Shown here: positions 60,101 to 64,000 of the stretch, piece by piece
How the letters are laid out: every line of letters starts with the position of its first letter
How positions within the stretch are numbered: the stretch's first letter is position 1
Assembly: GCA_963210315.1 (NCBI GenBank)
Contig: OY723305.1
Span: 1,178,001-1,242,000, forward strand
Direction: 5' to 3'
DNA: 64,000 bases
From: Rhynchopus euleeides
Lineage: Eukaryota > Euglenozoa > Diplonemea > Diplonemida > Diplonemidae
The notes under the pieces: generated by a model
Databases searched by the model: none
What the model saw: the letters and a program-made list of their open reading frames with translations, nothing else
Told to the model about the DNA's origin: nothing
Translations under genes and position numbers: made by a program

Positions 60101-61897
60101 GAGGGGCTCGCCCGGGCGCTTGTGAGGGTCCACCCAGTCCGCCTCCGCCACCAGCTCGTTGTGGGCGGTCGCTGCCACGCGCCACGCATCCGCATCCCAA
60201 CGATATCCGCTGTCCAGCTGCACACATAGGGGGAAGAAGGAGCTAGCCGCCGCCAAAGCCGCAGCGGTGATGTGGTCCTCCGACCTCCGAATGCCCATAC
60301 CCCCTAGCCTGACGGGCAGGGCCGCCTGGTCTCGCGCATCGTCAGGGAGGGTCCCGTCCCTGTCCCCGAGCACAGATGCCAGCACCATCCCGATTTCCTT
60401 GTCATACTGGCGAAGGTATTCTCTCCCGGCGTACCCAATTGCGCGCATCTGGAAGACCAGCTTGCAGAAGCCTTCACAGTGTCGCAGGAGGGTCATGGCC
60501 ACTTGCGCGTCTTGGAGGTGGTGAAGCTGGCGCAGGTTCGGGATGAACTTCTCTCTCAGTTTTGTATCCATCACCCGCTCGCAGAATTCCGCATCCCCCA
60601 CCGGAGCCCCGAGGAACTCGAAGTTGTGGTGGAGGAGGTCCATGCGAGTCGCGCGCTCCTTTTCCGTCGCGGCTACATCAAGGCCCGCTCCCCGGAGGCC
60701 CTCCACCGAGTGCCCATTCAGCGAGATCACTTCGCATTTGCGGCGTGCCACCACCAGGCCCAGCTCCGCGCTCCGCCGCTCGAGGATCGCGAACGCGTGG
60801 CCGACCGCCCCGGGGGAGCCCATCAGCGTGCCATCGTCCAAGTACCACACGCTGCCCTCCACCCCCGGCAGCTTGCCTAGGTCCTCGGTCAGCTGGCGGA
60901 TGGCCAGGGAGAACAGGAGCGGCCCGAGGGGGTCCCCCTGCTGTACCCCCCTCTGCGATTCGAGCACTTCGCCACGGTATATCAGGGCTGAGGGCGACGC
61001 GTAGCACCACTCGACCCACGCCGACAGCTCCGGGAGGTCCCGCCTGACAGCATCGATGAACGCCTGCCTGTTAACCATGGTAAAGGCGTTGGCATAGTCG
61101 ATCTTCAGCAGGACCTTGTCCGCCCCCCTGTTGCGCGCCGCGAAGTCCTTCACGACCGCCGTGGCCGCCTCCAGTCCGCCGTCCACCGCCACTCCTACTT
61201 GCCTCCCCTTCAGGAGGAGCTTCCCAGCCTGTTCCCTGACGTCTGCGGTGAGGGTTTTGGCCACCAGGCGGCGGAGGGTCTCCCCAACCGCGATCGGGCG
61301 GATCCCCGCGTCTGGCTTGGGGAGCGCGACCAGAGACGCGCCCGCGATGTGCCGGGCCAGCTGCGGGGGGGCCTCGCCTCTGCGCAGGACATTCACCACC
61401 GCCGTGAGGGCCGGAAGCACATCCACTCCCTCCACCTGGACGAGCTCCCGGAGGTGGTCCGCCCTCAGGCCTGAGGGGCCGGCGCCCGTGCCCCTCGGTA
61501 ACCCCTTCAGCGCTTTAAACACCTCGGCGGGGGTGGCATCCGCGGGCACTACCCGCGTCGCCGCGGAGATGGCTGGGCTGTCCGCTTCCGGGTGCATTGC
61601 TAGGAGCTTCGCTTTCGTGGCAGGGGTGGCAGGCGCCAGGCCGGCGCTCCTGGTGCGCGCCATCGCCGCCGAATACCGCCCTTGTCTCGCCGCTTGCACC
61701 ACCGCTTCCTCCGTCTCCTCCCATGTGGGGGCAGCCTCCACCCGTCCCGGGCCCGGGGCTTCCGTCCGGGCCCGGCGCCAGAGCTCCGACGCGCGTCCTT
61801 CCCGCCAGAGGATGATCGCCTCCTCCCGGGCCCGCTTCGCCAGCAGCTGCTTCTTCTTCCCTCCACGGTAGGTGCGGAAGAGGGTTTTGGGCACCAA
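57140..61897 (-). CDS. LINE-B protein: reverse transcriptase, RLE endonuclease, OTU protease, zinc finger
   Basis: The product is 1585 aa. Reverse transcriptase occupies about 130-430: GPSGLRADHL, LLKIDYANAFTMV, GVQQGDPLGP, and catalytic YLDD with Asp354/355. Residues about 660-790 have CHECGDAMDVLGAHVFSC, then ADVFLPCGIGESRGRAIDV and SKHRKHG, which fits the CCHC plus restriction-like endonuclease of the R2/NeSL group. An OTU-like protease is at about 985-1110 (VGDCAFDALATLG with the likely Cys; HGHYVPLV with the likely His). A RING/FYVE-like zinc cluster follows at about 1153-1185 (CEKC, CGRCWRKVCASC), then a Pro/Ser/Gly region with three copies of GGGSQTSNTAPSG, and a conserved acidic C-terminus. 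There is no APE domain, and no RNase H was seen. The enzyme should nick DNA and prime cDNA synthesis; the OTU target is unknown. The frame is intact. Confidence 0.88.
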   Translation of the reverse strand: MVPKTLFRTYRGGKKKQLLAKRAREEAIILWREGRASELWRRARTEAPGPGRVEAAPTWEETEEAVVQAARQGRYSAAMARTRSAGLAPATPATKAKLLAMHPEADSPAISAATRVVPADATPAEVFKALKGLPRGTGAGPSGLRADHLRELVQVEGVDVLPALTAVVNVLRRGEAPPQLARHIAGASLVALPKPDAGIRPIAVGETLRRLVAKTLTADVREQAGKLLLKGRQVGVAVDGGLEAATAVVKDFAARNRGADKVLLKIDYANAFTMVNRQAFIDAVRRDLPELSAWVEWCYASPSALIYRGEVLESQRGVQQGDPLGPLLFSLAIRQLTEDLGKLPGVEGSVWYLDDGTLMGSPGAVGHAFAILERRSAELGLVVARRKCEVISLNGHSVEGLRGAGLDVAATEKERATRMDLLHHNFEFLGAPVGDAEFCERVMDTKLREKFIPNLRQLHHLQDAQVAMTLLRHCEGFCKLVFQMRAIGYAGREYLRQYDKEIGMVLASVLGDRDGTLPDDARDQAALPVRLGGMGIRRSEDHITAAALAAASSFFPLCVQLDSGYRWDADAWRVAATAHNELVAEADWVDPHKRPGEPLRQRDLSLAIISRQHETLLAEADVLSKGRQLSASLPGAGAWVTVTPEQQFAMGREEYQVAARLRLGLVVFAPGSRCHECGDAMDVLGAHVFSCQASADRIKRHDAVKLGVLGLARDAGLGPQLEPNHLLLGGGKPADVFLPCGIGESRGRAIDVTVWSTCAESARQGAARARGYTASRAEASKHRKHGARCQEVEIAFSAFALEQSGGMGPEAVRLFRHLVSFAVDHKLGDRAELTRSWAARIVVPLMRAVGRSSLRRGALCTDLRSGQTRERVLPDPLVGVEPDYFFAPDTDLAPAPHFDGHMDAEDFMCDPDDAAGPEEPTPEPEPAPPRRPRPPPPPAEGDLPQPAGGVAADPLAQLLEWRGQTDGRLSLSSLQQQARLGLVEPDGWSFRVGDCAFDALATLGARSVKQSSGWLRQEAVRRAMRDPDLRMRVEEGPNQWAEQMMRAGSDDVRTWADFIALAAAARVTRCVVLVLIDNHQPMLLSPVGAGAVVDAHCLRRTGGQHGHYVPLVMPEPMRQHLAGLPPKPMAADVTGCDGDSPMQMVRQGGSAGQVEECEKCRRPFDRSARHHACGRCWRKVCASCAVRGERCPGYIDRVAVDVDAPDPAEQPAVTPDLREVLESARARPRRRKPIPSRMHDTPMGPRQPSAPHDSSGAAHHPTRVKEEVAEEPVAPGQDVEMHQGGGSQTSNTAPSGAPSATHGHSVPPAESASRAAPAPMQGQAQHAECPPSGSGATENHQGGGSQTSNTAPSGVPSAAPVTAAGAQPSGPAQAARRRQGGGSHTFNTAPSGTSGGTAPGGAGGIQGVAATMMRNAAQARRDGQRRSRTAASSRRLEELRQGDAAGPMEFDDDPANVWEPEDDLQAIDAYGDDETPAANIPALQELAASRVWAEGVVARARGMAPCVSMGGAIPRTVEAWRHCFHPSYGLCPLSPRVAGDVAAEWLQARILQGGAQAEPGNQTREPGVSLRVYMRKLQTEVERGE

Positions 61898-62083
61898 GAG
61901 GAGGCGGAGCCACGCCGTGGTGCTCGAACTATTCGCTGCGACATCCCACAGGGCCTGTTTTACTGTCCCAAAGTCACAAAAAAAACCGCCAAAAATGAGA
62001 CCGACCTTTTTTTTTTCCAGAAAACCGGGAACCGGGAAACCCTGGTTTTGAAAACCGGAAAACCAGACCTATCTTATCCCCTG

Positions 62084-62730
62084 GACTAAACCGAAAATCG
62101 GGCCCTCTGGGGTGCCACACCGATATTTTTCGGATATTTTTCGGAATTTTTTTCGATTTTTTTTGGTTGGGGTGGCCACCAGTCCAGGCTGCTGCCCCAC
62201 GGTGGCCGGATTTTCGACATGTCGAAAAAAAAAAATTTGGCCGAAAAAAATTTTTTTTTTTCGGCCGACTAAACCGAAAATCGGGCCCTCTGGGGTGCCA
62301 CACCGATATTTTTCGGATTTTTTTTCGATTTTTTTTGGTTGGGGTGGCCACCAGTCCAGGCTGCTGCCCCACGGTGGCCGGATTTTCGACATGTCGAAAA
62401 AAAAAATTTGGCCGAAAAAAAAAAATTTTTTTTTTCGGCCGACTAAACCGAAAATCGGGCCCTCTGGGGTGCCACACCGATATTTTTCGGATTTTTTTCG
62501 GATTTTTTTGCGATTTTTTTCTGCCTAGCTGGGCACCGGTCCAGGGCACTGACCCAGGGTGGCCGAAATTTCGACATGTCGAAAAAAAAAATTTTGGCCA
62601 AAAAAAAATTTTTTTTTCGCGTGCCTAAACCGAAAATCGGGCCCTCTGGGGTGCCACACCCACATTTTTCGGATTTTTTTGCGATTTTTTTCTGCCTAGC
62701 CGGGCCTAGCCGGTCCAGGGGACTGTTCCA
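62084..62730 (+). repeat. 183-bp satellite array, right part (about three and a half units)
   Basis: Units begin CCGAAAATCGG at 62091, 62274, 62448 and 62630 (spacing 183, 174, 182). The last two diverge (CTGCCTAGCTGGGC replaces the GGTTGGGG segment), as at the edge of an array. The interrupted unit at 62084 continues the one broken at 50871. Confidence 0.9.
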
Positions 62731-64000
62731 CGGAACCCACGCAGGATGACAAGGATGATGAAGAATGGAATAACGCCTAGTGGAGGGGAGAGGGGGGGTG
62801 GGCACGGAATACGGGAGGACTAAAGAAGATCTGCCTGTCACACTTCTGATTCACACACGCGGTTTTTTGCGTCGGTCGGGAGCAGTCCGCCCCCCCCCCC
62901 CCCACCCAAGGCTGGACAAATGCTGCATTTTAAAAATAAAAAACATAAAATAAAATAAAGTGCAATAAAATGCAGTAAAGTGCAGTAAAATGCAGTAAAG
63001 TGCAATAAAGTGCAGGAGAGCGTGTTGTAGGGGTGGCTCGGCGTGACGGTGGGCAGGATGCTGACCTGCCGTGCCAGGGGACCCTGATCCGCCCACTCTG
63101 GCCAACACAAGGCCACCAAGGCAGTGCCCCCGCCAGGCCCGCCCTGCTGCTGTTCGGCATGCTTGATGCTGCTTCCGAGTGCCGGGGCCAATCAGGCAGC
63201 AGGCGCACCCCAGCACCGCAGGCGCAGCAGGGCGGACCAGCACGGCGGTGTGCGGTGGGCAGTCCACCTTCCTCGGACGTTGTACAGCTGAGCTCTGGCG
63301 TACGGGTTCTTCACCATCCCGTTCGGGGAGGCTGGACATCAGAGCGGACTGAAAGCACTCAAAGCAGGACTGAAGCCAGGCGGAGGCCGCACCGATCAGG
63401 TCCTGCGAACCCACCGACCCAACATAGGCAGGGCACATCCATCCCGGCCTGCATTCTCTGCCGGAGCCTTGGTGCGTCCCTGTGACCTTCAGGAGAACCT
63501 CCGTGCAGGAGCGGTACTTTTTGCCATCTTCTGCGGGTTTGCGGCTGTCCGCAAACTTGCAGACGTGGCTGCACCTCTGTAAAGTGGGTGTGACTCCAGC
63601 ATTTGGCCTGTCCATAGTGGTCCTCCCAGCTGTACGTATGCGAAGCCCAAGGCACCACTAAGGACCATGCACTTTATCCAAAAATCCGGAAAATAAAATA
63701 CAATAAAATGCAGTAAAATGCAGTAAAATAAAGTGCAGTAAAGTGCAGTAAAAATTTGCTGCCAGCCTTGCCCCCACCCCTTCAAATTCGATTTCACGAC
63801 CCCCCCCCCCCCCGAAACAACCCTCGTTTACCTTTTCCATCTCAAAGGCCAATCTCGACTAAATGGCCAATTTCACGCAACACCGCACAATATCTCCAGG
63901 AAGTTTCTGGTCTGGCTGACACCGGGGGGGGGGGGGGGCTTCGAGGACCAAAAAATCACTCTGCGGGCCAAGCCGAAGACTTGTCTGGGGACTTTCGGTG
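62731..64000. other. Right-edge spacer with TGCAGTAAAR arrays
   Basis: Two short arrays of about 10-bp units (TGCAGTAAAA/TGCAGTAAAG and TGCAATAAA variants) lie at 62935-63013 and 63689-63755, in the same orientation about 700 bp apart. The DNA between has open frames on both strands, of which the minus-strand ones are Cys-rich (CSHVCKFADSRKPAEDGKKYRSC), but no domain was recognised. C/G runs occur at 62890, 63800 and 63925. Confidence 0.4.

Larger units (their letters stand above)
56544..61954 (-). mobile_element. LINE-B: full-length RLE-type non-LTR retrotransposon
   Basis: The poly(A) tail reads as a T-run at 56544-56567. CTGTTTT flanks the element (56541-56547, overlapping the tail, and 61955-61961). 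The 5' UTR is about 57 bp, and one ORF fills most of the element. The 3' UTR has a run of about 12 GGGGA units (56880-56939) and long G-runs. A shortened copy lies at 27851-28864. Insertion is inside the hAT, upstream of its transposase gene. Confidence 0.9.
50872..62083 (-). mobile_element. hAT DNA transposon, 11.2 kb including a nested LINE
   Basis: Ends are CAGGGTATAAGATAG on the left and, reversed, CAGGGGATAAGATAG on the right; a second shared block TTTTCCGGTTTT follows. The 8-bp GACTAAAC flanks both ends (50864-50871 and 62084-62091), as expected for hAT. Joining the flanks restores a normal satellite unit. Inside are a hAT-type transposase gene on the minus strand and the full-length LINE-B (56544-61954). 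Without LINE-B the element is about 5.8 kb. Confidence 0.9.

Noticed and set aside
62851..63615. Cys-rich minus-strand frame as a gene
   Set aside because: Part of it translates the TGCAGTAAA array (LHFIALYCILLHF). The remaining part has no recognised motif, and opposite-strand frames of similar length exist.

Overview
This window is nuclear DNA of a GC-rich protist-like eukaryote, not a bacterium. Two multi-exon genes splice in frame through eight introns, and all eight begin GTATG and end in AG. Long G/C homopolymer runs, microsatellites and several families of transposable elements fill much of the rest. Gene style (Q-rich helicase, compact cytochrome b5 fusion, NACHT-WD40 protein) would fit an alga or alveolate such as a chromerid, but I cannot fix the species from sequence alone.

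Layout. 1-2.1 kb: repeats and AT-rich spacer. 2.1-17.8 kb (minus): one seven-exon DEAH-family RNA helicase gene whose first intron (8.9 kb) carries a whole antisense non-LTR retrotransposon (LINE-A; ORF1 coiled coil, ORF2 with OTU protease, APE endonuclease, RT, RNase H). 18.5-20.6 kb (minus): intronless PPR-like helical-repeat protein. 21.3-24.0 kb: two back-to-back DNA transposons, both flanked by TA, the second coding for a helix-turn-helix protein. 24.1-25.7 kb (minus): fusion of two cytochrome b5 domains with a cytochrome b5 reductase. 26.5-28.9 kb: tandem repeat block ending in a 5'-truncated copy of LINE-B. 30.1-31.8 kb (minus): membrane-anchored CmcI-like hydroxylase/methyltransferase in three exons. 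33.1-33.8 kb: a TA-flanked non-autonomous DNA element. 41.0-41.7 kb (minus): secreted or membrane Cys-rich protein. 43.5-48.4 kb (minus): a 1.6-kaa NLR-like protein with ankyrin-like, ADP-ribosyltransferase, NACHT, pentapeptide-like and WD40 regions. 48.9-62.7 kb: a nested transposon island made of a foldback element, a 183-bp satellite, an 11.2-kb hAT element inserted in that satellite with a perfect 8-bp target duplication, and a full-length LINE-B inserted inside the hAT.

The host genes seem unrelated in function; what links the region is layered transposon insertion. The most interesting loci are the ART-NACHT-WD40 gene with near-identical WD40 repeats, and two unrelated LINE lineages that both carry OTU-type cysteine protease domains, one at the N-terminus and one at the C-terminus.
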